Source: Echinochloa phyllopogon
Taxonomy: Eukaryota; Streptophyta; Magnoliopsida; Poales; Poaceae
Assembly: GCA_033239725.1 (NCBI GenBank)
Contig: BTCW01000015.1
Location: 5,897,501 to 5,961,500, forward strand
DNA length: 64,000 bases
Reading direction: 5' to 3'
The position numbers and the translations under genes are program-made. How positions within the stretch are numbered: position 1 is the first letter of the stretch; every line of letters starts with the position of its first letter. Positions 33,861 through 46,218 of this stretch are shown in pieces. A model generated the notes under the pieces. That model was given only the letters and a program-made list of their open reading frames with translations, did no database searches and was not told the DNA's origin.

Positions 33861-34057
33861 ATTTATCACCCGCACGTTTAGTGTCAATCACGCGGCAGGT
33901 CCCGCGTCCCTAGTCCAACTCGGCCTTTTCTTTTCTTTTTATAATTCGAGTCCCACTCGGAGTTTTATGTCTTTTCTCTTCTTTTTATTGAGTCCCACGG
34001 TGGTTATAAGCATCATCCGATGGGCACATATAACGAATAATAACGGGTCCGATTGGT

Positions 34058-34245
34058 TCCTTACCAAAATTTTGGCATGCCAAAATATTGACAAGCCACA
34101 ATACTGACAAGCCAAAATCTAGGGAAAGAATTTGCCAATATTTTGATAGAAAAAATGTATGATATGCTTAAATTTTAGTACTAGCCCAAGAATTAGCGTG
34201 CTCAAACTTTGACCGGCCCAAAAATTGGTCACCAACCAATCAGGC
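34058..34245. mobile_element. possible MITE
   Basis: An inverted-repeat unit with ends GATTGGTTCCTTACCAA and TTGGTCACCAACCAATC (matching outer ATTGGTT/AACCAAT) encloses repeated TTGGC/GCCAA phrases. No coding capacity. Family uncertain. Confidence 0.5.
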
Positions 34246-35005
34246 TCGATCGCTAGGAGAGAAAAGTAGAGATCAAGCCCACAGAATATACCATTCGTTC
34301 AAGTTTTTTTTCAAGGTTCATTCGCTCAAGGTGGACGCCCTAAACCTACTACGCACTAATGAACGTTTACTAAATGAAAATCGAAATGCACCTCATCTTA
34401 TGTTTTTATTTCACTTATTAAATCACATAATTCACAAAGTCATTTGGTTAATTTTGTCGGATAAATCATATGCATATTTCACTTATTAAATCACATAATT
34501 TTGTCGATAAAGTCTTAGGTTAGGTTGTTTGCAGGAACACACCCAGGGTCTATCTGAATAAGGGCTAATAAGAGCTAATTTCATACTATAGATGGCAAAT
34601 GAGCAAATTACCCTCCTATAAAAAATGGTATTGTTTAACCAGTGCTACAGCTAAAATCGTATGGTCCAAAGTGGTTTGGCTTTTTGGACGGTCATTGTTT
34701 CGGGGATTAATTGCATCGTGCTGCTCTTTTTGCGCTTTATTCAATGAGTCGTAAACACCATTTTTCTCACTCTCTCTACAAAGTCCGTAGAGTTTTGTGT
34801 TTCATCGCTTGAAATGAGTGGATATCCCACGTCCACATGGAGGAATTGTTGGCGCAAAGGCAGTGCTGTAGGCGACGCTCCACGTACAACTCGGCGCCTG
34901 GACATAATTGTGATTATTTGTGAACAGTAAATAAGTGTGCTCCCTCCGTGACCACAAGAACCGCTATATAAGTGCATGGACTGAATGCTACGCCGTGGAG
35001 AGGTA

Positions 35006-35241
35006 CTACCTCCGTTCTAAATTACTATTCGTTATTGACTTTTTTTCATAATTTTGATCATTCGTCTTATTCAAAAAATTTATTCAAATATATAAACCAA
35101 TAAGTTGTACTTGAAGTATATACGATGATAAAGCAAGTCACGTATAAAATAAATGATACTTATGAAATTTTTTAAATAAGACAAATGGTCAAATATTAAA
35201 CGAAAAAGTCAACAACAAATAGTAATTTGAAACGGAGGTAG
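35006..35241. mobile_element. Stowaway MITE (Tc1/mariner)
   Basis: The 236-bp AT-rich unit has terminal repeats CTACCTCCGTTCTAAATTAC and its complement ending GGAGGTAG, flanked by TA (35004-35005 and 35242-35243). This is the classic Stowaway signature. Confidence 0.9.
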
Positions 35242-35303
35242 TACTAATTAAACCGCAAGAGATGCTACGCCGTTGAATCCCTGGTAGCCAGAAATGGAGC
35301 TAT

Positions 35304-35471
35304 AACTAAGAAATGTGTTGCTAAATGAATCAATTGAGAATGTGGTAATTCTCCCCTGCGACCGTTTCACACCTTTTCTTAATTATTTTGATTAGCATTC
35401 TAGATTCCTTCCAACACTGGTGCAAGACTCAACAGCCAAGCTTGTCATTGGACCAAGGAATCGAAAGCAAC
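35304..35471. repeat. local duplication, copy 1
   Basis: Starts AACTAAGAAATGTGTTGCTA and contains CGACCGTTTCAC and CAACAGCCAAG. About 80% similar by eye to 36729-36900. Weaker similarity continues to about 35610. Confidence 0.65.
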
Positions 35472-36728
35472 AGGGGACTGAAGAACAAAGTGGATATACT
35501 ATATGACAGGAGGCCATATTTTTTGCTTGCAATTAGATTTTGACACAACAAAATCTAACATCGAGACACTGAACAAATACAACGAACAACCAGTGACTCC
35601 AGAATCCGTAGGGCAAACCTAATTAAGTAGCGTTATGACATGCAAACGTTGTCGGAAGATATCCTAATCGGCCATCGTGACCCTTTTTTTCTTTCCCGCT
35701 TCGCCAGCAGAGCATTCTTGTATGGCTCATCGGCAGAGAGTTGGTGTCCACGAGGCCCAGTAAGCCATTACTTACATATTATGATGGATCTTGCAAGCAC
35801 TAATGTAAGTTTCGTCAGCCTATTGTTCTTGGAGAAAGAGAGCAAATAAACCCGGCTTCTGCTTTGGATGGCATTAGCAGTTTAGAACCGACATCTTAAA
35901 GGAGTTTGAAGTTTGAACCTCAGACGCTTTGTCTGTGGTTAACACACCTGATGAGCTGCTGTTGACGGTTCAGTTTCTTCAGTAGGCAGGGAAGGTCGTA
36001 CCGACAGTTGCCCGGGGACTTGAGGATGCAAAATGCAAGATTCTCTTGCCTATTCGTTGGAAAAGTAGGATCTATTGACAAAATTCAGAACCAACCTGAG
36101 GAACCTGGCAAAGCAGTATCTACCGATGAAATTCAGAACGAACCCTGAGGAACATGATCTGAACAACTTGCTGATTCCAGCAAGAACTCAGTAAACATCT
36201 TGCTGCTGGAAACAAAAAAGTGCAAAATGCAAAAAAGTTAGTCTGTCAGACAACCCCTGAGCCAACCCTGACCAGGAACAGACCCAGTAGGAACGATCCT
36301 CTACAGCCGTCAGATGACACCAACAGGAGCCATCCTGGCCATTAATCACGCTCTGGCTCAGAGGTCCTTGTTCATCAACCAGACTTGAGAGCTTGCCTCC
36401 TTTGTGGTAAAGGATGCAGCGGTACGAGCCTATAGAACAGATCCTGTTCAAGTAAGGTCGTGCCGTTCCGTCCCAGCTCCTGGATTATAACCTGTGTTAT
36501 CATCTTCTAAACGGCCGAGGTGGTGCTAATCACTCGTTTGGTCATCACTTCAGTCTTTCGTTTTTCCCAGAAGTGGGCCGGCCCATCCAAGCTGCTTTGG
36601 AAAGAAATGAATGTACCAACTTCAAGCCACTCTGGAAGCTGGCTCGCTAGCCAAAGTTTGTAAGAGGAAATTCTTTGCAAAAGGAAATTTGTAAAAGAAG
36701 CAGTAGATGTTTATGTGAGGGAGGAGAC

Positions 36729-36900
36729 AACTAAGAAATGTGTTGCTAAATGATTCCACTGAATGTGTACTTCTTCCCTAGGACCGTTTCACGCGCTTTT
36801 TTTCTGAAATTCTCTTTACCAACATTCTGCATTCCTTCCGACATCGGTGCATGTCTCAACAGCCAAGCGTGCTATTGGACTCGAAACTGAAAGGAAACAT
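36729..36900. repeat. local duplication, copy 2
   Basis: Second copy of the 35304-35471 sequence. Weaker similarity resumes after the element at 37.05-37.35 kb (AACAAATAAAACCGAACAAG near 37405), suggesting that element split this copy. Confidence 0.6.
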
Positions 36901-37044
36901 GAATTGAATAAGGTACATTTTTCTTAGCTCAAAATGGATGCTTTATACTCGACATCTGTATACGAGGTGTCAAGAAGTAAACGAAGAACAAACGGATACG
37001 ATCGACAGAGATCATATTCTTCGCTGACAAGTGGATCTTGACCG

Positions 37045-37350
37045 TGTTTCTTTAGTTTTTTAAAAAAAATTAAAAAAATCTTGCATGCACAGATGGAGTA
37101 TTAAATAAAGTTTATTTGTAAAATCTTTTTAAGGATGAATGTAACTTTACGCAATGAATTTAATGAGCTTAATTATTAACTCATGGTTTACTACATTAAT
37201 GCTACAATAATCATTCTTTAATCATGCGGACAGATGCCTCATTAGATAGGTCTTGTAAATTAACCTAAGGGTTGTGAAGGTAGTTTTATGAACTGACTTT
37301 ATTTAATACCTTTTAAACGTGTCTGTAAAAATTTTCACCACAGAAAAACA
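37045..37350. mobile_element. MITE-like element, family shared with 14.9 kb
   Basis: Ends GTGTTTCTTTAG and CAGAAAAACAC (inverted match). The interior TATTAAATAAAGTTTATTTG and GAACTGACTTTATTTAATA match the element at 14897-15201. Confidence 0.6.
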
Positions 37351-40168
37351 CAGCCCCACGACGTGATCAAGCAAAACTGGCGTCGAAACTCTGTACTGAT
37401 GAACAAATAAAACCGAACAAGCAGTAACTTCAGAACGCTGCACCACGCATACCGTGTTATTCTCATCGAGTCTATGCGCAGCTCCAAATCAAATTACAGT
37501 AACCCATCGATATTCAGACCATAGAGGCAGAGAGCGACAGGAATTTGGGTCTTTATCAGAAGCTGTAAATTTGACTGACGATAGGTACATAAGTAAAAGA
37601 CAAACGGGATAAAAGACTACCGGCCACCGTCTGGGTACTAGCAACAGAGAAGTTCTATCTTCAAAGGGAGATTTAACTGAGCGTCTGCTATTGTTTTTTT
37701 TCTTAACCATAGAAGATACAATTACACTAAGATCGTTTCCGGCCTCTGCATAGCTAAGATGCACACAGTCTAAAAGAGAATAAAAGAGAACATAAACGAC
37801 AAGACATAAAAAATTATGTCAAAGAAAACTATCCATATGACTTAACCTTCAGTTTCATACACCAACAAAGCAGCAAATGATTTACGAGAAAAGCTCTCTA
37901 AAAACAACGCCTCTAACAAAGAAACAACACGCGCACGAGCCATCGTTGCCATGATCCAACCAGTTAAAATCAGATCATCGATTTTCACCGTAGAGAGCAA
38001 TTCATCGAGCTCCAAACAATGTCTCAGCAAGACCATTGTCAGGTACAACCAACTACGGATAGACCTGAGAATTTCTCCCTGGAGTCGAGAATTCTGAACT
38101 AAAAAAGGTATCACTAATTCGAAGCCCATCGATGTACTTCCATCATCTTACCGAGCCAATACCTCCATACTACTCAATCTTGACCAACAACGATCAGCCA
38201 TTAACTCACGCTATCCCACGATGACTTTGCCACGAAGAACCAGTAGGCACACGCGTAATGTTCGTAAGATCCATAAATTGATGGGAAGCATCAACGGAGT
38301 AAAAGATCCGTGAGTCGAAACCGAGATGACTTCTAGGATTGTAAAGATGATATCAACTATGAATGAAGACGTTGTCGTAAGATGTAGATGCACAAATACC
38401 GTCATCGAGTCGACCATCGTCGTGCCCATCAGCGACTAGAGCCGAAGAGTTGCGGGCTGCGCAGAACCACCATCGCTCTACGCCAGATCTCACTCTGGTG
38501 GTCACGAATCTAGATATCAAGCTGAGAATGGTTTGGGTTGAAACCAGTTTCGGTGGTTTGGTTTTCTAATTGGATTAACTGGTTTGGTGTATAATGGGTC
38601 AAGATACGTAATGGTTTAATTCAGTTTGGTTTAACAATTATAATGGTTTGAACCAGTTTGGATCAATTCGAGATTACTTTGACTAATTTAAAAGATTAAA
38701 TAATAATATATATGTTTTGACTTAGATCAAAATTCGGACTCTAAAACTAAAACTTCACGTTCACACTATAAAATTTTGGCAAATTTGATTGAAATTTATT
38801 GAAAATGACTCAAAACAACGGTCAGCTACTTTATGCAAAATTATGTGATGAGATTTACATGTGGGCCCTACATTGAAAGTCGGACCCTAAAACTTAAACC
38901 TCGCGTTCACGCTATAAAATTTTAGCGAATTTGGCTGAAATTTGTTGTAAATGAGTCAAAACGATGGTCGGCTAATTTGTGCAAAATTATATGATGAGAT
39001 CCACGTGTGAGCCCCACGTCAAAAGCCGGACCCTAAAACTAAAATCTCGCGTTCACACTTTAAAATTTTAGCGAATTTTAGCGTTCACTCAAAATAAGAG
39101 TTAATTACTCCGTGTAAATTGGTTGAGCTATATCAATATATGGGCTCCACATCATAAGATTATCCCTTGTTATGAGCAATAGTTAGTGAAAACCGGTTTC
39201 AATATTTGGGTTGAAACCGATTAATTTGGTTTGTCTAGGAGAGAAAAGCTAGATGGTTTGGATTGATTTGGTTGGAATGCTAAGTGGGTAGGATTAGATT
39301 GGTTCGTAAATACGATAGAATTAGTATGGATAGACGTGGATTTGATTTGGTTTGTCTACCATTCTCAGCTTCATGTAGGCCATCGGAATAAGCCTCTCCG
39401 CTGCCATCCGGTTGCCGCACGGGTCACTCCGATGGTGACGAGGAAGAGAGAACGAGGAGGGGCGGCGCATGCTCCCGTTCGCCTGTTTCGGTCGATGCCC
39501 CCGAGGCTATTGTTATCCTTTCCTTCATTGATAAAGAACCTTTTGTTCGTGATGCATGTGCAAGTGCAATGCAAACCGATATTCAAATGTCAGGTTTCGA
39601 GCCTTCTGACCAAAAGCTGGTGCGCAACGCAACCGCCCGATGGATTCGTCCTTGCGACAAGGACGTTTTGGGTACAAACGATGTGTCCCATTTGATATCG
39701 ATCCAAGGAACATTATAAGGACTTTCATTATCGATCGATAGATAGGTGTGGCTATGACCACACGGTCAATCTTTTGACGTTGACTGGTGATTGGGAGCCT
39801 AAAGTTGTACCAGCAAATTGTCGAGACGTGCCGAAGAGCAGAGGGCAGAGCACGTGCAGAGTGCCGATTGCTCCTGTATCCTGTCAGGCAAAGCATACAG
39901 CGAGCACTCTGACTACAAGATTTGTTTTCTGAAGAAATGCACCAAATGATCGATTATAAACAACTCCGTATATAAGACCACCAGAAGAAAAACGAAACGA
40001 AAAGAAAAGAGTAAGACGCTGGAACCGAGACACTACAGCGGAGTACACCCGACTTCCTCCAATTCCCCAATGTTTATTCCCTACTAGATCCACGGGCACG
40101 GATCAAGGGACCAGCCGTGCACCTGATGCCCCCAGCCATCCAACATCCCGGGCGGCGCACGCGCCATC
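37351..40168. other. intergenic, with a 146-bp tandem repeat
   Basis: No gene recognised. Minus-strand frames at 37489-37764, 37842-38129 and 38211-38429 have no family features. The tandem repeat at 38736-39160 is listed separately. Around 38520-38660 and 39190-39360 many short GGTTTGG/AACCAG phrases recur. Confidence 0.4.
38736..39160. repeat. 146-bp tandem repeat, about 2.8 units
   Basis: Units begin GGACYCTAAAACTWAAA at 38736, 38882 and 39028 (period 146 bp). Each carries TTCACRCTATAAAATTTT, then AATTATRTGATGAGAT and a GGGCCC/GAGCCCCAC phrase. The third unit diverges after about 65 bp. Confidence 0.8.
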
Positions 40169-41353
40169 CTACGCGGCGCGAACGCTGGCCATGGCCAGGG
40201 ACAGCCCGCCGACCAGCACGGCGAACAGCCCGAACGCCGCCACCGGGCCGACGGCGCCGGCGGCGAGTGCAGTGGCGGCAGAGGACGCCGTGACGATGCC
40301 GACCACGGCTGAGAGGGAGCCACGCTCGTTCCCAGCTTCTTCTTCTTCTCCGGCGTCTGCCTTGACGTCCACAGCAATCGGATCCCCGGCCTTGGCGCCC
40401 GCGGCCGCGTCGACCCAAACCTGCACGTCCCGTTCGTTCGTTCGTTAAGGGCTCTGTGAGTGAGTGAGCGAACACCGAGCTCTGGTCGGGTCAAAGCAGA
40501 GACAGCAGCAACTAACTGAGCTCACCTGCACGGCGTAGGTAGGGGAGCGCGTGGCCTCCCAGCCGGGCATGACGTTCTCCGGCGACGGCACGAGCACGCC
40601 GGAGTTGTAGTGGTAGAGGGAGCCCTGCTCGGCGGAGCGGTTGGGGACGAGGAGCAAGGGCACCGCGTCGTCCTCGCCCGGGAACTCCGGCGCGGGCAGG
40701 GCGGTAATGTAGAAAGCGCCCGTCTCGCCGTCGGCGGGATTGTTCTCGTGGAGGAGCAGCGCGGCGTTGTCGCGCGCGGGCACGCCGTCGCCGTCGGACG
40801 CGCCCACCTCTCCGTCGGCGGAGATCTGCTTTTTGTGGAGGAGGAGCGCGACGACGTGCTCGGCGTTCTCGGGCGCAGGCGCGCCGTTGCCGTAGAACGC
40901 GGCCATCTCGGCGTCGGCGGTGTTCTTCTTGTGGAGGAGGGGCGCGTGCAAGCCGTTGTCGCCGAACGCGCCCATCTCGGCGTCGGCGCCGCGCCGGATC
41001 GACGGCGCCCCTCCGCCGAATTGCTGCATCCAAGCGCCCTCCGGCACGCCGGCGCGTAGAACCTGCAGCAGGTGGCGTTCGGCGCCTTCATCGCTCAGTG
41101 GCGCCGCCGCCTGCGCGTAGAAGCCCCCGCCGGTGATCTGGCGTTGCAGTTGTCCCGGCAGGTCCTGGAGCTGGACGACGGCGAAGGGCGCGTAGTAGCC
41201 CGGTCGATACGGGAGCGGCTTGTACAGCAGCACCAGGTTGGGCGCTCCGGTGACTCCGCCGTCCGGGCTGGCCGCCGCCTCTGGAACCGCGCGGCCATGG
41301 AGGAGGAGCTGGAGGTCCAGGCGCGCGCCGGCCTTCCCCTTCCCCTGCGCCAT
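40169..41353 (-). CDS. repeat-containing protein with hydrophobic C-terminus, two exons
   Basis: Exon 1 is 41353-40526 (ATG 41351-41353, MAQGKGKAGARLD), the intron 40525-40421 (GTGAGC...GTGCAG), exon 2 40420-40169 (stop TAG): 359 residues, phase 0. The middle (about residues 120-245) is four degenerate repeats built on ADAEMGAFGDNG ... LLHKKN. Exon 2 encodes an acidic stretch (DAGEEEEAGNERG) and an Ala/Gly/Val-rich hydrophobic segment (VVGIVTASSAATALAAGAVG; AAFGLFAVLVGGLSLAMASV) that could form one or two membrane helices. No signal peptide is obvious. A paralogue lies at 63429-64000. Family and function not recognised. Confidence 0.75.
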
Positions 41354-41404
41354 CTCGCTGGTGCTAGCTTGCTTGGCCGCAGTGGTGTGGTGCACGGCCA
41401 CGCG

Positions 41405-41412
41405 CTTATATA
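41405..41412 (-). promoter_or_regulatory. TATA box
   Basis: TATATAAG on the minus strand, 52 bp upstream of ATG 41353 in an otherwise GC-rich leader. Confidence 0.6.
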
Positions 41413-41429
41413 GAAATAGCCAAACAAGT

Positions 41430-42590
41430 TTTCCTCCATTATTTCTCCTGATAGTGACGGAAACAAAATACTGACACCATGATGACGAAATACTGCTTGA
41501 TCAATATTCATTCTGAGACCATGGTGCACGTCACCCCAATAGAGAATTGAATACAAAATAACGAAAAGAAAAGGAGAGTAAAACGCAGCGACCGACTACA
41601 AAATTAAACCCAACATCTCAAAGTAACTACAGAACCAGGAAAAGAAAGCGAGAGAAATAAAGGTGTAAAACGCTAGCTGAACACAAAATCAAACACGTTC
41701 CTGATTCTCGATGGTCCGAGCCAACAAGTACTAACAACCATCGTAATTAGGACATGCTACATGCCTGCAGCTACGCCAACTTACATTCCGAAAGGACAAA
41801 CACAAGAGCAGCATTAACCGTACGTTACCTAGATACGACGTGATTTATGTCAAAGAGATAATGACGGCTACCTTTCCATGCATTGCATAGCGATCCTGCG
41901 TTCCTTCTGCCGGACCAGTCCAACTTGTCATCAACCAGTAGCTATAGCAGCTGATGGGTGGGTCATTCCGTGATGGATAATACTAGTAGTGCTAGCCTAG
42001 TTGCTAGTGGGATTGTGGGAAATGGCAAGATGACCTGCCTGGACTACATAATCCTTTTTTTAAAAAAACTACATAATCAGGGCACCATTGATTAATTCTA
42101 TGTAAGTTGCTGATCAAGCAGGGTGTGGTGTTGATTAATTTTGTCATTTGCTTATGGGTGTTGTTCGTGATCCCGTAGCTCAATTTTCCTTTCTTTCAGA
42201 AGTGGTTTTGCTAGCCTTTCCTCCACAATGTTTATTTCTCACCAATTTATTGGATCCAAAATTGTACTCAATTTTTTTAGAGACACCAGTACAGAGGTAA
42301 ACATTAATTCACACGCACACACTCATCTTTGTTGGCACTCAAATTCTACTTTTCTGAGCATATTTGAAAAATTAGATTGGCAGATGCTAAGCCGACAAAA
42401 TCACCGTGTATCCGTTTAAAACTGACCCTTGTAGATGGTTTGTTTGAAGTATGTATCTGTTCTTGTCATCCCCTTGATTTAATTAATTCATAAAACTACT
42501 TGCTTGCTTCCTCCACCGAACGCATATACGATCCGCGTGCTCAGCTGAACTCTCTCCCTCAGCCTGTAGTTCTAGCCACGCAACAACAGC
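41430..42590. other. intergenic 5' flank
   Basis: No gene recognised between the promoter of the gene at 40169-41353 and the MITE-like sequence at 42590. Confidence 0.45.
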
Positions 42591-42890
42591 TGTGTTTAGT
42601 TCCCAAACTTTCTCTCCAAACTTTACTATTCACATATCACATCAAATCACATCAAATCTCTCTCATCATGCATGGAGCACTAAACGTGGGTATATAAAAA
42701 AAACTAGTTGCATGGTTTTGATGTATACGACGAGACGAATCCTTTGAGCCTAGTTAAGTAATGATAGGACAATGTTTACCACGAACAAACGAAAAGTGCT
42801 ACGGTGCGCTACGGTGTCCGATGTGACTTTTTCACCCCATTTTCACCCTCTTTTCAAGGAAGTAAACACACCAGCACCAAACTAAAGACG
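42590..42890. mobile_element. MITE-like element (GTTTAG family)
   Basis: Left end GTGTTTAGTTCCCAAACTTT; right end AAGTAAACACACC. The interior GACGAGACGAATCCTTTGAGCCTAGTTAAG is the core common to Tourist-like rice MITEs. Non-coding; ends approximate. Confidence 0.5.
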
Positions 42891-42995
42891 CAAACCACCA
42901 AACACACGTAAAACAAAAGGTACAAATTTAAAACCCATGCAAGGACAGTCAAATCCTGTGCTATTTGCAACTGATGATTGCCTTATAGATGTGTA

Positions 42996-43483
42996 TGAAG
43001 GGAAACAGGTAGGCTACGCTAGCATCACTACCGCATACACCCAAGATACTTGCGAGTAGAAGATCATAGATCGTTACCACTAGACGCGCAGCGCAGCGGA
43101 AGAAGTCGCGCGTCGATGTAGAGGAAGTAGTCGATCACGTTCCACGAACCGAGCTCCTCGTCCTTGATCCCAGCAGCCGATCAGCACAGCAGTCGCAGCA
43201 GCGCCTCCACGGAGTCCACACGTACGAGGATGGAACGCCGGGTGTCGGTGTGCTAGCACCGCACGCACGGCAAGGGCGGCGGCCGAGAGAGAGGAGGCGG
43301 CGGCTAGGGTGGTCGCGACTATTAGGTCATCTTGCCCCCGTAGCCCCTCCCTCGTATATATAGGGCGTACTAATGGGCTTCTATCTCATAGGCCCATTAG
43401 TAACCCTAATCCCTCTTGGATCAATATCCTCTTGGGCCTTTAAACCGCATTGTGATGATGGGCTCTTGGGCATATCACCAACA
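42996..43483 (-). repeat. copia 3' LTR
   Basis: 488 bp. On the minus strand it is preceded by the polypurine tract GCAAGTGGGAGAT (43496-43484). Confidence 0.92.
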
Positions 43484-44436
43484 ATCTCCCACTTGCACTA
43501 GAGACAATCATACATGCAAGCTTTCCAACATTTCGAACCCCTTAAGTGTGTGACCCGTTAGGTTCATGTGTATATGGTCGTGAACGGAAACCATTTCCGA
43601 ATCACAAGTCAATAGCGGCACCTAGCAGGTCATAGTGACTCACATATACACATAAAGATTATATCGGCCGAACCTTAGATATACTCATACATCGAATCCC
43701 TTTGCCACACGATACCTGTCAAGCTCAAGGCGAGATGCGTGCCACCTTTGTGATAGCTCGACCATTCTCTCAATCTAATAGTGGATTCTATTCATAACTA
43801 ACCTTTAGTCATCATGATTAACTCTTTAATCATTTTGGCATGGCCATGCACTTTTCAATCCAACTATCTCGAGGGGCCCAGAGATATCTCTCCCGTTATC
43901 TAGGAGGGGCAAATTTTATCTTGATCCGCTCACATCCCATTCCATGTTTCATGACACACCTGTAAGCTACTTTTGTAACTACCCAGTTACGGAGTAGCGT
44001 TTAGCAGCCCCAAGATGCACCACTACACACAGTGAGAAACAATGGCGATCTAAGGTCTGAGGATCCAGTAGGTACAACACTCAAGAACAACTGATGGCAC
44101 ATACAAGATAACAATCCCAACATTGTCTTGGAGTGGGTCAATCCAACACAATGTTCACCAACATGTGTCCACATCATTAATCCGATATCTCCATATCCAT
44201 GATCCGTGAAACATGATCATCAATTAATGCATGTGCTAGTCTCAATGTCGTTGTTGTCCCACATAACGACATAAACTAGGGATAATTTAGAATCATATCC
44301 TTGTCAACAAAAAGTTTCACGGACAAGTCACATACTTGATAATTAATGTAATAGATAATCATCCATGTAACAAATAACAATTATTCATTATTACATAAAC
44401 ATACTTATGACACAAAATCTCCCACGCACACTGAAA
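43484..44436 (-). other. copia internal non-coding 3' region
   Basis: About 950 bp between the end of pol and the 3' LTR with no coding on either strand. Long for a copia element. Confidence 0.6.
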
Positions 44437-46218
44437 TCACTGATGTAAGTATCTAATACCCATAGATCTCATGTGCGCCTCATGCTTTGGTTGTGGGAGA
44501 GGCTTCGTCAACGGATCAGCAACGTTTGAATCCATGTGCACATTGCAAACCTTCACATCACCTCTCTCAACAAAGTTACGGATGAGGTGATACTTCCGCA
44601 GTATATGTCTGGATTTATTAGTTGTTCTAGGCTCCTTTGCTAGTGCAACAGCACCACTATTATCACAATAGAGGTCCACTGGACTGGAGGCACTAAGAAC
44701 AACACCCAAATCAGAAACAAACTTTCTGATCCAAACAGCTTCTTTTGCAGCTTCGGAAGCTGCAATATACTCGGCCTCTGTCGTCGAATCAGCCACCGTA
44801 TGTTGCTTGGAACTCTTCCAGCTCACTGCCCCACCATTGAGGCAGAAAACAAAACCGGATTGCGATTTGGATTCATCTTTGTCTGTTTGAAAACTAGCAT
44901 CGGTGTAACCCTTTACAACGAGCTCATCTTCGCCTCCAAATATTAGGAACATATTCTTAGTTCTTCTAAAGTACTTAAGAATACTCTTTACAATTGTCCA
45001 GTGAGCTTCACCGAAGTCTAACTGATACCTGCTCGTGACACTTAGAGCAAAAGAAACATCCGTGCGCGTGCAAAGCATGGCATACATGATCGACCCTATG
45101 GCTGAAGCATAATGAATCATACTCATCCTCTTTTGCTCATCAGGTGTCGTAGCACACTGACTCTTGCTCAGAGCAATGCCATGTGACATTGGCAAGAAAC
45201 CTTTCTTGGAATCTTGCATATTGAACCGATTCAATATCTTGTCAATGTACGTGTCTTGGCTTAATCCAATTAGCCTTTTTGATCTATCTCTATAGATTCT
45301 AATACCCAGAATGTAAGCCGCATCTCCTAAATCCTTCATCGAAAAACTCTTTTTCAATGAGGTTTTAACGGCTTCAAGCATTGAAATATCATTTCCTATC
45401 AGTAATATGGCATCCACATATAGGACCAGAAACACAAGTGCGCTCCCACTGGCCTTTTTGTAAACACAAGGCTCATCTTCATTCTTGATGAAGCCAAACC
45501 CTTTGACTACTTCATCAAAACTAATATTCCAACTCCGAGATGCTTGCTTCAATCCATAGATGGACCTCTGAAGCTTACATATTTTCCCAGCATTTTTAGG
45601 ATCGACAAAACCTTCAGGCTGTGTCATATACACATCCTCACTTAGATGTCCATTAAGGAAAGCAGTTTTGACATCCATTTGCCATATCTCATAGTCATAA
45701 TATGCGGCAATTGCTAGGAGAATCCGAACAGACTTTAGCATTGCGACGGGCGAAAAGGTTTCTTCATAGTCAACACCTTGAATTTATCGGAAACCTTTCG
45801 CCACCAATCGTGCCTTATAGATGTGAACATTTCCATCCATGTCTAATTTTTTCTTAAAAATCCACTTATAGTCGACAAGTCTAACACCGTCAATTGGATC
45901 GACCAAGTTCCAAACTTGATTATCATGCATGGATTTTAACTCGGATTCTATGGCTTCAAGCCATTTATCGGAGTCGGGTCCCATTATTGCTTCCGTGTAG
46001 GTCAAGGGCTCATTATTTTCCATCAATAATACATGGCGCTCCTCCGTAATGAGGAGGTTGAGTTTGTCAGTAGCATGACGTGCCCTTATAGACCTTCGTG
46101 GGGCTGGTGCCTCAACTACGGGTTGTGCAACATCTTGCGCATCCCCGTGGATCTTCAGTGGGTGCTGAAACAGTTTCGGGCATTTCCTGTATTTCTTCAA
46201 GTTGCACCTTGCTCCCAC
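44437..46218 (-). pseudogene. copia RT and RNase H
   Basis: One minus frame with a single TAA at 45784-45786 (between K-A-R-L-V-A-K-G-F-R and Q-G-V-D-Y). RT motifs: WQMDVKTAFLNGHL; ICKLQRSIYGLKQASRSW. The catalytic box reads Y-V-D-A (45409-45420) in place of Y-V-D-D, so RT should be inactive. RNase H: GYTDASFQTD, SWKSSKQHTVADSTTEAEYI, DLYCDNSGAVAL; it ends with the usual NVADPLTKPLP and a stop at 44437. Confidence 0.88.

Noticed and set aside
33414..34107. Overlapping long frames on both strands
   Set aside because: They lie in the CpG-rich first exon/promoter of the UTP18-like gene and reflect composition.
36188..36451. 87-codon minus-strand frame
   Set aside because: The composition looks somewhat coding-like (Cys/Trp-rich), but no motif, splice partner or family could be named.
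40191..41413. Plus-strand and alternative minus frames over the gene at 40169-41353
   Set aside because: Shadows of a GC-rich coding exon; the spliced minus frame has ATG, TATA box, intron and a paralogue.
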